Source: Ureaplasma sp. ES3154-GEN
GTDB lineage: Bacteria; Bacillota_I; Bacilli_A; Mycoplasmatales; Mycoplasmoidaceae
Reading direction: 5' to 3'
DNA: 64,000 bases
Assembly (NCBI RefSeq): GCF_025780075.1
Contig: NZ_JAOXHM010000005.1
Span: 1-64,000 of the forward strand
Shown: piece after piece, positions 50,975 through 61,800 of the stretch
How positions within the stretch are numbered: the stretch's first letter is position 1
Layout: every line of letters begins with the position of its first letter
Position numbers and translations under genes: made by a program
Notes under the pieces: generated by a model
What the model saw: only the letters and a program-made list of their open reading frames with translations
The model's database searches: none
What the model was told of the DNA's origin: nothing

Positions 50975-53148
50975 TAGATAACAGCCCTTTCAATAATTTG
51001 TTGTTGATCTACATTCAATGCTTGTTCATATGAAGTTTGCAATCAAGTTAATAGTAGTTGATTTTGCTTGTTATCTAGTTTAATTTGTTTAATTTTATTT
51101 AAGCTAGTTTCATATGTTTGTTTAATTTTTTGAGTAGATGACAAACGCAGATGTTTGTGCATATATTTTTTTGCTTCTTGAATTGTTTTATCTTCTTGAT
51201 TCAATAACTCTTGATATGTATTGTAATTCTTCAAATAAATATTTCACACTTGTTTAAAGTGTGGATCTCGATTGCTCATTATATTTGCAATATGAACTCA
51301 TTGTTCATGAGTTATTTTCTGTTTATAAACAAGTAATTCGTAAACTCCCTTAACATCTTCATCCATTGCATTGATATAAATAGTTGGGTCAGTTTGTTCT
51401 TGCAACAATACTCAGTCATCATTGCTCATATTTTTTTGATTAATTAGTTTTTGGTATGTTGAATTTAAAAAAATATTTTTATAAGAGCTTCGGTTCTCTT
51501 CATTAATTAATCAATCAACACTTGGGTTTTTACGAAGATAAGCTAAATATTCATTGTAATCAAAACCAATTTTTTCAGCATATCGCTTAAGGTTTTGGAA
51601 AGCAAATTTTAATAAATTTTGTTGATCTAAGTAAATTTTATCTCTTAAATTACTTAGTTTTTTTGATTCTCTTAATGATAAACGGTGGTGAAAAATCTTA
51701 GCTTTGTGTAAAATTCTTTGTTCCGGAAAGAACACTTGATTCACTTTTTGAATTAACAGATGTTTACGCAATTGTTTATAGTTTTTTTCAACAGCATTAA
51801 CATATGCTAAATACTCTTGGTTATATAAAGCATTATAGTATTGATTAATTAATTGCTGTAAATATCGCACACGTTGTGGGTTATCTGTTTTTGTCGTATT
51901 AATACGAACTGCTTTTAGAGCATCCTTATGTGCTTTTTTTAGTCGAACATAAGTCCCATTATATGTAGAAATAATACTGTTCAATTCGTTTTCATAATGT
52001 TTATAGTCCTCAAGACCTTTTTTAGCATAAATCCATTTAAACATTAAATAGATTGGTGAAATTTTTTCAAATAAAACAAACATTGCTGCACCAATCATAA
52101 TGAATGAAATAATTAAACCGCTTACTTCTGAAGGGAATGACCCTCCTAAATAGTCAGCAGAAAATTGTAACATTCCAACAAGGAAAGAAATTGGAATAAC
52201 AGCAAGCGGGTGCACTAATGCAATTAACCCAATTGCAATACCATCAAATCCCTCATTAGGTAGGATGTCTACGTTTTCTTTAATCGCAATCGCTTGTCCT
52301 TGACTATTAGCAGTATATAAGACAAATCCTAAAATCCCCGCAATCATTCCAGAAATTGCAAATGTAGCAATTGCGATTGTTTTTGTCTTATAACCAGCAT
52401 AGCGCGAAGCTTCAAACGAGCGACCAACTGATAGAACTTTTTGACCAAAAACAGTAAACCGTAATAAAATGAAAACAATCACTGCAACTAAAACAAAAAT
52501 TCCTAGTGCAAATAAATAACCATATCCTGGTGCTAAACCATCTAAAGTGAAGTTTCACTGAATAGTGGCTGAACCTTGGGGAATAGAAGCGTTTTGAGCA
52601 TATAGTCCGTTATTTGATTTTAAAATTGTATATTTTGCAAGGAAATAAATCATTCAGTTTAGTAAAATTGATGACACTACTTCGTTAATTTTAAGAAAGA
52701 TTTTTAATATTCCAATAAAAACAGTAACTAAAGCACCTGCTGCTGCGGCAATAATGAACAACAAGATTTGCCCAACGACAATTGGAACATTAAGATGACT
52801 AATCTGCAAATGCCGGACGACAACAATCATAATTAGACCTGCAGCAAGCATCTGCCCAGAAATTCCGATATTAAATAAACCTGCTTTAAAAGCAAAAATA
52901 AATGAGAGAGCTGCAATCCCTGCAACCGCTACTTTATTTAAATAAATATCGTATGATCCAACTCATCTAGTAAATAATCGGTGGATAAAATCTTTAGGAT
53001 CGTATCCTAAAATACCGACAAAAATAGTAACTGCAATAATCGCGATAAAAATTGCAAAAATAGTTGATAAAGCTTTTTTGTAATTACTTTTCGCTGGCAA
53101 AGTAGAGAAAACCTTATGCCATGCGAGTTTGCGAGCGTATTTATGCAT
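50974..53148 (-). CDS. Nucleoside-type ABC importer permease with long C-terminal tail
   Basis: 724 residues. Residues about 25-365 are the membrane part of a PF02653-type permease, with 'SVGRSFEASRYAGYKTKTIAIATFAISGMIAG' (seen around 'ASRYAGY') and 'NEGFDGIAIGLIALVHPLAV', typical of RnsC / NupP. Relatives end here. This protein continues for about 355 hydrophilic, Lys, Gln, Tyr and Asn-rich residues predicted to be helical and cytoplasmic, to the TAA at 50974. No stop or frameshift divides the two parts. The start at 53148 is chosen because AGGTGAA lies before it and it overlaps the ATPase stop by 8 bases. TGA codons are Trp. Confidence 0.88.
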
Positions 53149-54703
53149 TGTGTTCACCTGCCATAAGTTCTCCAATTTTTTGTTTTGTCATTTCTGTTTT
53201 GTCTCCTAAACCAATGAAATGTCCATCATGAATAACTGCAATTGTGTCAGCAAGCGCAAGAATTTCATCTAATTCGTAAGATATCAATAAAACAGCATTA
53301 TTTTTTTGTTTTTCTAATAAAACTTGTTCGTGGATAAATTCAATAGCCCCTAAATCAAGTCCTCTTGTAGGTTGCACCATCATAATGAGATTATGCTCAC
53401 GTTGAATTTCTCGACCAACAATTAATTTTTGTTGATTTCCCCCACTTAATGCACGAGCTAAATTATCCCCAATTGTTGTTCCACGTACATCGTATTTGTT
53501 AATAATTTCAATTGCTTTTTCAACAATTTTGTTGCTATTGATGAATCCGGAATGGCTATAAGGTTTTTTGTTAATTTCTTGCAAAACCGTATTCATCATA
53601 ATTGAATCATCTAAAATTAAACCATGTTTGTGGCGATCTTCTGGGATATGAGATAAACCCTTTAGATAACGTTTAGCAATTGATTCTTTAGTTATATCAT
53701 TATTGTTTAAAATAATTTTAGCGCCAGGATTAGCGTTATTCAAGCCTGCGATAGTTAAAGCTAATTGGCTTTGTCCATTACCCTCTACACCAGCGATTGC
53801 AAAGACCTCACCAGCATGGACTTGAAAATTCAATGCTTTTGTCTGATCCTTGCTTGTTGGTTTTAACTGGCGATAAATGTCAAGATTGTGTACATCTAAA
53901 ATTACTGGTTTATCTGTTCTGTCATAAACTTGGTCGTTCTTAACAGCAACAAGTTTCCGACCAACCATTAATTCAGCCATTTCTGCAATACTTTTATCTT
54001 TAACTTCAAAACGATCAATAAATTGGCCGCGACGAATAATAGTTGCGCTATCTGCAACCTGTTTAATTTCATTGAATTTATGGGTAATAATAACGATTGT
54101 TTTTCCGTCTTTTTTGAAATCCAAAAGCATTTGTAAGAAAGATGCAATTTCATCCTCAGATAAAACCGCAGTTGGTTCATCAAAAATTAAAATATCGATA
54201 TCTTTATACAATAATTTTAAAATTTCTGTTTTTTGTTGTTGACCAACTGTTAAGTTGCTAATTTTCTTTTTCAGATCTAATTTTAATTTATATGATGAAA
54301 TAATACTAGTTAGTTTGCGAGCAATTTTTCGTCGAGGAATAACGTTTGTAATTGCTGCTTCTTCACTTCCTAAAATAATATTATCTAATACACTTAAAGT
54401 ATCAATCAGTTTAAAGTGCTGATGCACCATACCGATACCGTATTTACTTGCATCTTTAGCAGATGCGAAATTAATGGTTTCTCCATTAATTTTAATAGAA
54501 CCTGAATCCTGTTTGTAAATACCAAAAAGGATCGACATCAATGTTGATTTTCCTGCGCCATTTTCACCAATGATTGCATGAATTTCGTTCTTTTTTACAA
54601 ATAAATCAACATCTTTGTTTGCAACGATTTTACCATTTAAAAACGTTTTGGTAATTTTATGCATCTCAATTGCAAAAACGGTTTGGTTATTGTTGTTTTG
54701 CAT
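53141..54703 (-). CDS. Nucleoside-type ABC importer ATPase with two domains
   Basis: 520 residues, two fused nucleotide-binding domains as in sugar and nucleoside importers (MglA, RnsB / NupO). Domain 1 has Walker A 'GENGAGKSTLMSIL', a signature 'LTVGQQQKTEIL' and Walker B 'ILIFDEPTAVL'. Domain 2 has the usual degenerate P-loop 'GVEGNGQSQL', signature 'LSGGNQQKLIVG' and 'MMVQPTRGLDLGA'. It drives import through the two permeases that follow, and takes substrate from the lipoprotein gene 49 bases upstream. Confidence 0.93.
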   Translation of the reverse strand: MQNNNNQTVFAIEMHKITKTFLNGKIVANKDVDLFVKKNEIHAIIGENGAGKSTLMSILFGIYKQDSGSIKINGETINFASAKDASKYGIGMVHQHFKLIDTLSVLDNIILGSEEAAITNVIPRRKIARKLTSIISSYKLKLDLKKKISNLTVGQQQKTEILKLLYKDIDILIFDEPTAVLSEDEIASFLQMLLDFKKDGKTIVIITHKFNEIKQVADSATIIRRGQFIDRFEVKDKSIAEMAELMVGRKLVAVKNDQVYDRTDKPVILDVHNLDIYRQLKPTSKDQTKALNFQVHAGEVFAIAGVEGNGQSQLALTIAGLNNANPGAKIILNNNDITKESIAKRYLKGLSHIPEDRHKHGLILDDSIMMNTVLQEINKKPYSHSGFINSNKIVEKAIEIINKYDVRGTTIGDNLARALSGGNQQKLIVGREIQREHNLIMMVQPTRGLDLGAIEFIHEQVLLEKQKNNAVLLISYELDEILALADTIAVIHDGHFIGLGDKTEMTKQKIGELMAGEHNA

Positions 54704-54752
54704 ATTGTTGTCTCATTCTCCATAATTATAAGATAACTAATGTAGGAAAATA

Positions 54753-56192
54753 CTAGTTACCAGTTGGTTTGGGAATATTAATTCCTTTTGAACTATAAAA
54801 AGCTTTAAGTCCTTCATAGCTTGTTTGGTTAAATGATTGATCATCAATTCGTGATCCCGCATTTCCTAGTGCTAATTTAACAAGTTTTGCTTTTTCTTCA
54901 TCGGTATTTGCAGCATTTCATACTTCTGCAAATTTAATTGATGTTTTTTTGTTTCCACCAATTTTTAAAAAACTTGTTTCATTGTATTTATATTCCATTG
55001 TCTTATTGTTAGCACCAGTATAAGTATTGGTTGTTGTTAAATTATTAAATTCGTTTGAGTTTTTTAATTCATCAATTGCTGACGCATAGTCTGTTACTGC
55101 TTTGCCAGCTAATTTTAATGCATCAATTAAATATTGTTGACCAGGTGTTGATACTCCTACTAAGGGTTGGTTGTTAAAATAAGATTTTTCGTCAAAACCA
55201 ACTAATGAGTGTGTACCCAAACGGAATTGGTTATCTTCAGCTTTTGCAGTTAATGCAGTAGTTTTTATTGCTCCTTCGATTAATGCCTGCACTGCTAAAT
55301 CTAATCTTTTTGTGATCGAAAACAATATTGCTTTTCCGTTGTTAACACTAGTAAAATTTGTTGTTTTATTTAGCGCAGCGTTGTCTTCCTGTGGTACGTC
55401 AACCCCAATTACTAAAATTGGACGCGTTGTGTTTGTGGAAGCAGTATTTACAGCATCAATTGTTTGGGCACCTGATACCGGTAAAATTAAATCAGCACCA
55501 TCTGAAACTAAACTACTTAAAATTGTTGCAACTTTTCCTTCACCCGGTCCTCATGCACCACTTTCAAAAGATTCACCAGCTGTTGCTTGGTCAACCTCAA
55601 CCCAAGTTTTTGTCACATTTTTATCGTTTGCTTGTGGAACTTGTTTGTTTGCTAATAAAGTGTTAGCATACTTCACACCTTCTTGAAAACCTTTAATAAA
55701 ACTTAAAGTTGAAGCGTAGCCTTGCCCAACAAACCCACCTCATTTAAGAGTGTTTTTAGTTTTCATAAACGCAGCTTGGTTGGCGTTTAGGTAATAAGCG
55801 GCCGCAATTCCTGTAGCAAATCCACCGTGGTCTGTTCTAAATTCAACAGAAGCTACACGTTCTTGGTTTTTTTCACCCGTATATTTTGCGTCAATAAAAC
55901 CAACAACCGCGTTGTTTGCTAATCCGTCTTTTTGACCCATTGTTTGGTTTAAAGCATCAATAAAACTAAAACCGGTCGTGATCAAGAAGCGCCCACCATC
56001 ATCAATTAAAGATTTAAATGTTGCTGCAAAATCAGATGTATCTCCGCCTTGTGTCGCTCTAAAGAAACTATTTAATTCATATTTTGGTTTTTGTTTTGTA
56101 CAACTTACAGCAATTGCTGTGAGAGCCAAAAAACTAGTTATTATTCCTAAAAAACCAAAAAAGATTTTTTTCCTAAACTGGAATTTTTTCAT
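54753..56192 (-). CDS. BMP-family substrate-binding lipoprotein (copy 2)
   Basis: 479 residues. The signal peptide ends in lipobox I-A-V-S-C, Cys31. The body belongs to the basic membrane protein family (Med / BmpA / RnsA type) that binds nucleosides: 'GFVDAK/IDAKYTGEKN', 'ASVEFRTDHGGFATGIAAAYY' and 'WGGFVGQGYASTLSFIKGFQEGVKYA' are recognisable parts. TGA codons are Trp. It sits 49 bases before the ATPase and has an AGAAGGAAA ribosome site, so it is the binding subunit of this importer. Part of it is almost identical in DNA to the next gene upstream. Confidence 0.9.
55356..55860. repeat. Near-identical block shared by the two BMP genes (copy in 54753-56192)
   Basis: This interval matches 57236-57740 almost base for base at a fixed offset of 1,880, including silent positions, while the DNA on both sides is clearly diverged. 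Direct repeat, same orientation. Confidence 0.85.
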
Positions 56193-56252
56193 TACTTTTT
56201 CCTTCTAAAATCTAGTTATAAAATTGAATATAAAAAATTTATTCGAAATAAT

Positions 56253-56258
56253 ATTATA
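56253..56258 (-). promoter_or_regulatory. -10 box of the ABC importer operon
   Basis: TATAAT on the minus strand, 61 bases before the ATG at 56192, between the upstream terminator and the lipoprotein gene. No good -35 box. The interval 56193-56629 holds only this and the hairpin at 56486. Confidence 0.45.
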
Positions 56259-56485
56259 TAACAATAATATTCCACTTTTTAAAATAATGGATTGATGTTT
56301 TATGCATATTTTTTGGTACTAAAAATGAATGAAAAGTCAAGAAAAAATATTTTGAATAACTTTTTAAGAAATATAAAGATATTTAGGATAATTGGTAAGT
56401 TTTACTAATTCTATACTTATTTGCTTTTAAATAAGAAACTACTTTAATTAATTTATTTCTTAAATAAAAGAGTAAATATTAAGAT

Positions 56486-56523
56486 AAAGAGATGTGCAAC
56501 TTTATGTCGTTGCGCATCTCTTT
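56486..56523 (-). terminator. Terminator between the two BMP lipoprotein genes
   Basis: A 15-bp stem (AAAGAGATGTGCAAC with GTTGCGCATCTCTTT, one G-U pair) with an 8-base loop, about 107 bases past the stop at 56630. It separates the first lipoprotein from the importer operon. Confidence 0.75.
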
Positions 56524-56629
56524 ACAATTTGTATCATTAATAGAATACTATTAATTTTTATAATTGAAATTAAATTTTAGTTTGCAACTATTTAGCGTTT
56601 CAAAACTCTTACGTTAGTAAATAATAAAT

Positions 56630-58144
56630 TTAGTTACCAGTTGGTTTTGGAAGAATAATTCCGTTTGCTTTATAGAAAGCTCTAAGACCCTCATATGTTG
56701 TTTGGTTGAATGATTGATCATCAATTCTTGAACCAGCATCACCAAGAGCTAATTTAACAAGTTTTGCTTTTTCATCTTTGTTTGCAGCTGAATTTCACAC
56801 AGTAGCAAAAGCTGTTGATGAAGTTCTAGAAGATGAGTTGTCAAGGAAAGAAGTTTCATTGAAAGTGTATTCTTTTGAGACTTGATTAGCACCTGTATAT
56901 GTGCTAGTTGTTGCCAATTCGTTATATTGAGATGAGTTTTGAATTTCACGAATTGCAGAAACGTAATCAGTCACTGTTGATTTACCAGCTAATTTTAATG
57001 CATCAATTAAATATTGTTGCCCAGCTTTTGAAACACCAACAAGTGGTTGTCCGTTGTAATATGATTTTTCGTCAAAACCAACTAATGAGTGTGTTCCCAA
57101 ACGGAATTGGTTATCTTCAGCTTTTGCAGTCAATGCAGTAGTTTTTGTGGCATTATCAATTAAAGCTTGTGCAGCTAAATCTACACGTTTAGTAATTGAA
57201 AATAAAACAGATTTTCCACCATTAAGATCCGCAAAGTTTGTTGTTTTATTTAGCGCAGCGTTGTCTTCCTGTGGTACGTCAACCCCAATTACTAAAATTG
57301 GACGCGTTGTGTTTGTAGAAGCAGTATTTACAGCATCAATTGTTTGTCCACCAGCTACTGGTAGAATTAAATCAGCACCATCTGAAACTAAACTACTTAA
57401 AATTGTTGCAACTTTTCCTTCACCCGGTCCTCATGCACCGCTTTCAAAAGATTCACCAGCTGTTGCTTGGCCAACCTGAACTCAAGTTTTTGTCACATTT
57501 TTATCGTTTGCTTGTGGAACTTGTTTGTTTGCTAATAAAGTGTTAGCATACTTCACACCTTCTTGAAAACCTTTAATAAAACTTAAAGTTGAAGCGTAGC
57601 CTTGCCCAACAAACCCACCTCATTTAAGAGTGCTTTTAGTTTTCATAAACGCAGCTTGGTTGGCGTTTAGGTAATAAGCGGCCGCAATTCCTGTAGCAAA
57701 TCCACCGTGATCTGATCTAAATTCAACAGAAGCTACACGATCCTTGTTTGCTTCCCCATTATATTTAGAGTCAACAAAACCGACAACTGTGTTCTTTGCC
57801 AATCCCTCTTTTTTACCCATCGTTTCGCTTAATGGCCCAGTAAAACTAAAACCAGTCGTAATTAAATAACGTGCACCATCATCGATTAATGAGTTAAATG
57901 TTGCTTGGAAAGCAGCTGTGTCACTTCCGGCAGTTGCTCTATAAAATGTATTTAAAACATAAGGAGAAACTTCTGCTTGAGTGTTCCCTTTATCGTTATT
58001 TGTTTTGCCTGATTCTCCACCTTTTTTTGTATCATTTTTATCGTCTTTAGCACAACTAGCAGCAACTGCTGCAACTGCTAATAAAGCAGCAGAAGCGCCA
58101 AATAAGCCAAATAAAATTTTTTTGTTTAATTTTAATTTTTTCAT
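56630..58144 (-). CDS. BMP-family substrate-binding lipoprotein (copy 1)
   Basis: 504 residues. The signal peptide ends in lipobox V-A-A-S-C, Cys31, followed by a 25-residue Asp, Lys, Gly and Asn-rich linker absent from the other copy. The body is again the BMP nucleoside-binding type: 'ATFNSLIDDGARYLITTGFSF', 'GFVDSKYNGEAN' and 'ASVEFRSDHGGFATGIAAAYY' are seen. It has its own promoter and terminator, so it can be made without the importer. It may supply the same permease with another substrate, or a second route for the same one. TGA codons are Trp. Confidence 0.9.
57236..57740. repeat. Near-identical block shared by the two BMP genes (copy in 56630-58144)
   Basis: Matches 55356-55860. See that entry for offset and edges. 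The sharp fall in identity on both sides points to gene conversion rather than a recent whole-gene duplication. Confidence 0.85.
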
Positions 58145-58195
58145 TATATTTCCTTAATTAATTCAACATAAACGAGTATCAACCTACTCAAAAAT

Positions 58196-58225
58196 ATTAT
58201 ATTATAATTTTATTTGTATATACAA
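58196..58225 (-). promoter_or_regulatory. Promoter of BMP lipoprotein copy 1
   Basis: TTGTAT (58220-58225), an 18-base spacer and TATAAT (58196-58201) on the minus strand, 51 bases before the ATG at 58144. AAGGAAA is the ribosome site. Confidence 0.55.
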
Positions 58226-58244
58226 GATTATTAAAATAAAAGAT

Positions 58245-58278
58245 AAAAAAGAAGTCTTGTGTGCTTACACAAAACTTC
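58245..58278 (-). terminator. Terminator overlapping the tatD stop codon
   Basis: A 12-bp stem (GAAGTTTTGTGT with ACACAAGACTTC on the minus strand, one wobble pair) followed by TTTTTT. The TAA of tatD falls at the loop, so the last tatD codons form one arm of the stem. Confidence 0.85.
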
Positions 58279-59062
58279 TCAGTGCATTTTTCTTAAGAAT
58301 CGCAAACATTTCCTCTTCTGAAACATTTCTAATCTCTGCAATTTTCTTAGCAGTTTCAATGACATAATAAGGATAATTTGTTTTTCCACGATAGGGTGTA
58401 GGAGTTAAAAACGGGGCATCTGTCTCCACAAGAATACGGTCTAAATCAACAGCTCTAACGCATTCGTACAATTCTAGAATATTATTTTTTGGCGTTGCTT
58501 TAAAAGTAATTACACCCGGAAAAGAAACGTAATAACCTAGTTGGTTATAAATAGGAATGAATCGGTAAGCATCAGTAAAACAGTGAATAATTACTTTTTT
58601 AACTTGATATTTTTGTAGGATTTGAATCGCATCATCATGCGCATAACGAATATGCAAATTTAGTGTTAAATTATATTTTAAAGCTAGTTTAATTTGTTTA
58701 ATAAATCATTCTTTTTGATATTCTCGACTATATTCTAGTTCATGATAATAGTCTAGACCAACTTCCCCAACACACACAATTTGGTCATTATGGTTAATAA
58801 TTAATTGCTCAAGATAATCTAAATCTTCATCTTTTAAATCCTTTAAATCGGTCGGATGATAGCCAACCGATGCAACAATATGGTCATATTGCCGTGCTTG
58901 GAAAATTGCTAAATCACACATCTTACGATCACAGGATACAATATTAAAACCGACACCCTTCGCTAATGCTTGTTGAGCAATAGTGTGAAAATCCTCTTCT
59001 AATGGGGACATATTCGTGTGTGTATGAGTATCAATAATTTTAATTTGTTTTCAATTTTTCAT
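58265..59062 (-). CDS. tatD: TatD-family metal-dependent DNase
   Basis: 265 residues, normal size. A TIM-barrel nuclease linked to DNA repair and turnover. Metal ligands are seen: 'IDTHTHTNMSPL' near the start, Glu in 'CVGEVGLDYYHELEYSREYQKE', His in 'LHIRYAHDD' and 'VIHCFTD', and Asp in 'LVETDAPFLTPTPYRGKTN'. The start at 59062 is needed to include the first metal motif; codon 4 is TGA (Trp). It lies 2 bases behind mnmE and is the last gene of the operon. Confidence 0.93.
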
Positions 59063-59064
59063 AT

Positions 59065-60384
59065 TTATTTTCCTAAACAAAAATTCGCAAACAATTCATC
59101 TAAAAAATCGTATTCCTTGCTATCACCTAATAACTCTAAGAGTTTTAAATTACAAACTTCTAGATCAGCAATGATTAAATCGATTGTTGCATTATTTTGG
59201 ATTAAATTAAAAAGTACTCGATTAATAATTTCATACACTTGTTTTAACAATCCAATTTGCCGGTGAGAAGCAAGAACATTTAAATTAATATCCGTAAATT
59301 CATTAATTTTAAATTGTTCTTTAATTGTTTTAATTAGAGGATCGATTTCGTTGGCTTTAGCATTAATGTAAATATAATCTTTGTTAAATGATGATACTAA
59401 ATCTTTTTTGGTATGTACAACTAAATGCTTATGATCTTTAATCTGGTCATAAATTAAAGAATCAAGATTTTCGTTATCGATTAAATAGAGAATTAAATCG
59501 ACTTGGTCAATTAAGTTAATCGCTTTTTTGATTCCCATCCCTTCGATCACATCATTAGTTTCATGTATTCCTGCTGTGTCATATATTTTTAAACTAAACC
59601 CATCGATGTTAATAAAAGTTTCAATGACATCCCGTGTTGTTCCCGGAATATTTGAAACAATAGCTTTTTCTTCATTTGCTAAAGCATTCAATAATGTTGA
59701 CTTTCCAACATTTGGTTGACCAATAATTAAAACTTTAATCCCTTCATTAATTGGCATATAACGTTGCGAACGAGTTAATAATATATCAATTTGTTGATTA
59801 ATATCTTGCAAGGATTTAATCAAATCAGAATTTGAGATTTCGGGCACATCATCATATTCAGGATAATCAATATTAACTTGCATTTGACCAATTAATAAAA
59901 ACAATTGATTACGAATATTTTTGATATCGTCACTAACATAACCTCGTAACGCATTCATACTAGCGTTTACAACTAACTCATTTTTTGCATTTACTAAATT
60001 ATTAATAGCTTCAACCTTAGTTAAATCCATTTTATTATTCATTAATGCACGACGCGAGAATTCACCTCTTTGTGCGTATTCACAACCATATTTGATTAGT
60101 AATTCAATGATTAGGTTTGCAACAACTACTCCCCCATGACAATTAATTTCGATAACATCTTCGCCTGTAAAAGTGTTTGGCGCTTTAAAAGTATTAATCA
60201 GCACTTCGTCATATGTGCGATTATTATCCACAATAAAACGGTAGAAAATTCGGTGACTAACATCGGGAACTGGTTTATTTAAAACATTGTTGATGATTAA
60301 GAATGCTTTTGGTCCTGATATGCGAATCACATGAATTGCTGCATTTAAGTTTGCTGTTGCAAGAGCAACAATTGTTGAAAACAT
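59065..60384 (-). CDS. mnmE: tRNA modification GTPase MnmE
   Basis: 439 residues, normal size. With MnmG it modifies the wobble uridine of several tRNAs. The N-terminal folate-binding domain begins 'TIVALATANLNAAIHVIRISG', the helical domain carries 'RRALMNNKMDLTKVEAI', the G domain has 'GQPNVGKSTLLNAL', 'PGTTRDVIE', 'DTAGIHET' and 'HTKKD', and the C-terminus ends in Cys-Leu-Gly-Lys, the usual C-x-G-K tail. AAGGAG lies before the ATG. It sits within the lysS-to-tatD operon. Confidence 0.96.
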   Translation of the reverse strand: MFSTIVALATANLNAAIHVIRISGPKAFLIINNVLNKPVPDVSHRIFYRFIVDNNRTYDEVLINTFKAPNTFTGEDVIEINCHGGVVVANLIIELLIKYGCEYAQRGEFSRRALMNNKMDLTKVEAINNLVNAKNELVVNASMNALRGYVSDDIKNIRNQLFLLIGQMQVNIDYPEYDDVPEISNSDLIKSLQDINQQIDILLTRSQRYMPINEGIKVLIIGQPNVGKSTLLNALANEEKAIVSNIPGTTRDVIETFINIDGFSLKIYDTAGIHETNDVIEGMGIKKAINLIDQVDLILYLIDNENLDSLIYDQIKDHKHLVVHTKKDLVSSFNKDYIYINAKANEIDPLIKTIKEQFKINEFTDINLNVLASHRQIGLLKQVYEIINRVLFNLIQNNATIDLIIADLEVCNLKLLELLGDSKEYDFLDELFANFCLGK

Positions 60385-60393
60385 AAAAACTCC

Positions 60394-61122
60394 TTAATAA
60401 AATAAATGGCTAATTAAAATTAATAAACTGGTTTTATTAAAGTTTAAATTTTTAAATAAAGTCAATCATTCATATATGTCTGCTCGGTGTCTTTCTTCCC
60501 CGAAAACAAATAAGTATTTCAAAAAATAAAATAAAACTTCGTGCGTTTGTTTTTTAAACTCTTCCTTAAAAAAACCAAAATTAGTCGAATCTTTGATTTC
60601 TGTAAATCACTCAGCAAACATATCTAAATAATTATTATTTTTAAATTTTAAATAAAGTTCATAATCATTAAAAACCGCAAGTTCTTGTTCATTAGTTTTA
60701 TCATATTTTTGCGAATGCAAAAAGTGAATTTGGCAACGGCTACGAATAGTTGGCAGTACTGATCATAGCTGATTAGTAACTAAAAAACAAAAGGTATTTT
60801 CGGGCGGTTGTTCAATGAATTTTAATAGGGAATTTAAAACAAGTGTTGAAGTTTTATGAATATTTGTGATCACATAAAACTTATGTCCAATCGCTTCTAA
60901 TCCTTCATTTAGATAACGATTTTGTAGTTCTAGACTATCCTGCTTCTTCATACTAATACCATCGTAAACAATAAAGTCAGCATAATTATTGTTTTTTAAT
61001 TTGTCCTGATAAAAAGCAAAATCTTTGACCTGACTAGTAGTCCAAAGATCAAAGATCATCTGTTTTATGTAATTGAGATAGTCGGTATTTTGTTGGATTA
61101 CAATTAAAGAAGCGTGGTGCAT
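60394..61122 (-). CDS. holB: DNA polymerase III delta' subunit
   Basis: 242 residues, shorter than the usual 300 or so. Delta' is part of the clamp loader. The AAA-type middle 'GHKFYVITNIHKTSTLVLNSLLKFIEQPPENTFCFLVTNQL' is typical (seen around 'LLKFIEQPPENT'), followed by 'TIRSRCQIHFL'. As in other delta' proteins there is no complete Walker A. The C-terminal collar domain is shorter than average. It follows tmk after 9 bases, the order found in many Firmicutes and mollicutes. TGA codons are Trp. Confidence 0.85.
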
Positions 61123-61131
61123 AAAAAATTC

Positions 61132-61800
61132 CTAGTTTTGTAATATACGAAGTAAATGTTGGTATGTTGTTTGATAGACTGTGTCTAGTGATTGATTTGC
61201 ATCAATAACAATGCGTTCATAACGTGGTTGATAATATTCTTGAAAGGCTTTTTCATATTTTTGAATTAATGATTCATAAAAATCAATTTTCTGCTGATCA
61301 TAATAGTTTAATTCTCTACTTTTAGAAAGATCGGCATTAACGCGTTGCATTGCCGTTTGAACAGATACATCAAAATAAAAAATATAATCAATTGGAAGAT
61401 CCCGAATAGTTAAATTATTAACTTCATATACCGTTTGCATGCTAACTTCTTCGTTGCTTTGGTAAACCAATGAAGAATGTACATAACGATCACACATTAC
61501 GATTTTGTTTCTTAAAAGAGCTGGTTTAATAGTTTGTAAAATGTGTTCATTGCGACTAGCAGCATAAAAATAAGCTAATGTTAAATTATTAAAAAGTGAT
61601 AAGTTTTGTAAAGTAAACTTGCGAATGATTTCACTATTTAAATTATTAAATCCTCCCGGTTCACGGGTAAAAATAAAATGTGATGATCATTGTTTTTTAC
61701 TAAATTCTGCGGCAAGTTTGTTTAAAATAGTTGATTTACCAGCACCATCAATCCCTTCAAAAACAATGAATAATGGTTTGGAAAAAAGTTTTGGCTGCAT
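61132..61800 (-). CDS. tmk: Thymidylate kinase
   Basis: 222 residues, normal size. It phosphorylates dTMP to dTDP. The P-loop is 'FEGIDGAGKSTILNKL', then 'FTREPGG' and 'MCDRYVHSSLVYQ' of the dTMP site. The frame is broken by a TGA (Trp) codon, so the N-terminal half is seen only with code 4. The ATG at 61800 overlaps the upstream hydrolase stop by 1 base (TAATG). Confidence 0.95.

Noticed and set aside
55312-57546. Plus-strand open frames of 68-124 codons opposite the BMP lipoproteins
   Set aside because: They are antisense to conserved coding sequence, and appear twice only because the underlying genes share a block.
60394-61122. Truncated holB
   Set aside because: It is short, but the frame is intact from ATG to TAA and includes the delta' core and a reduced collar; mollicute versions are often small.
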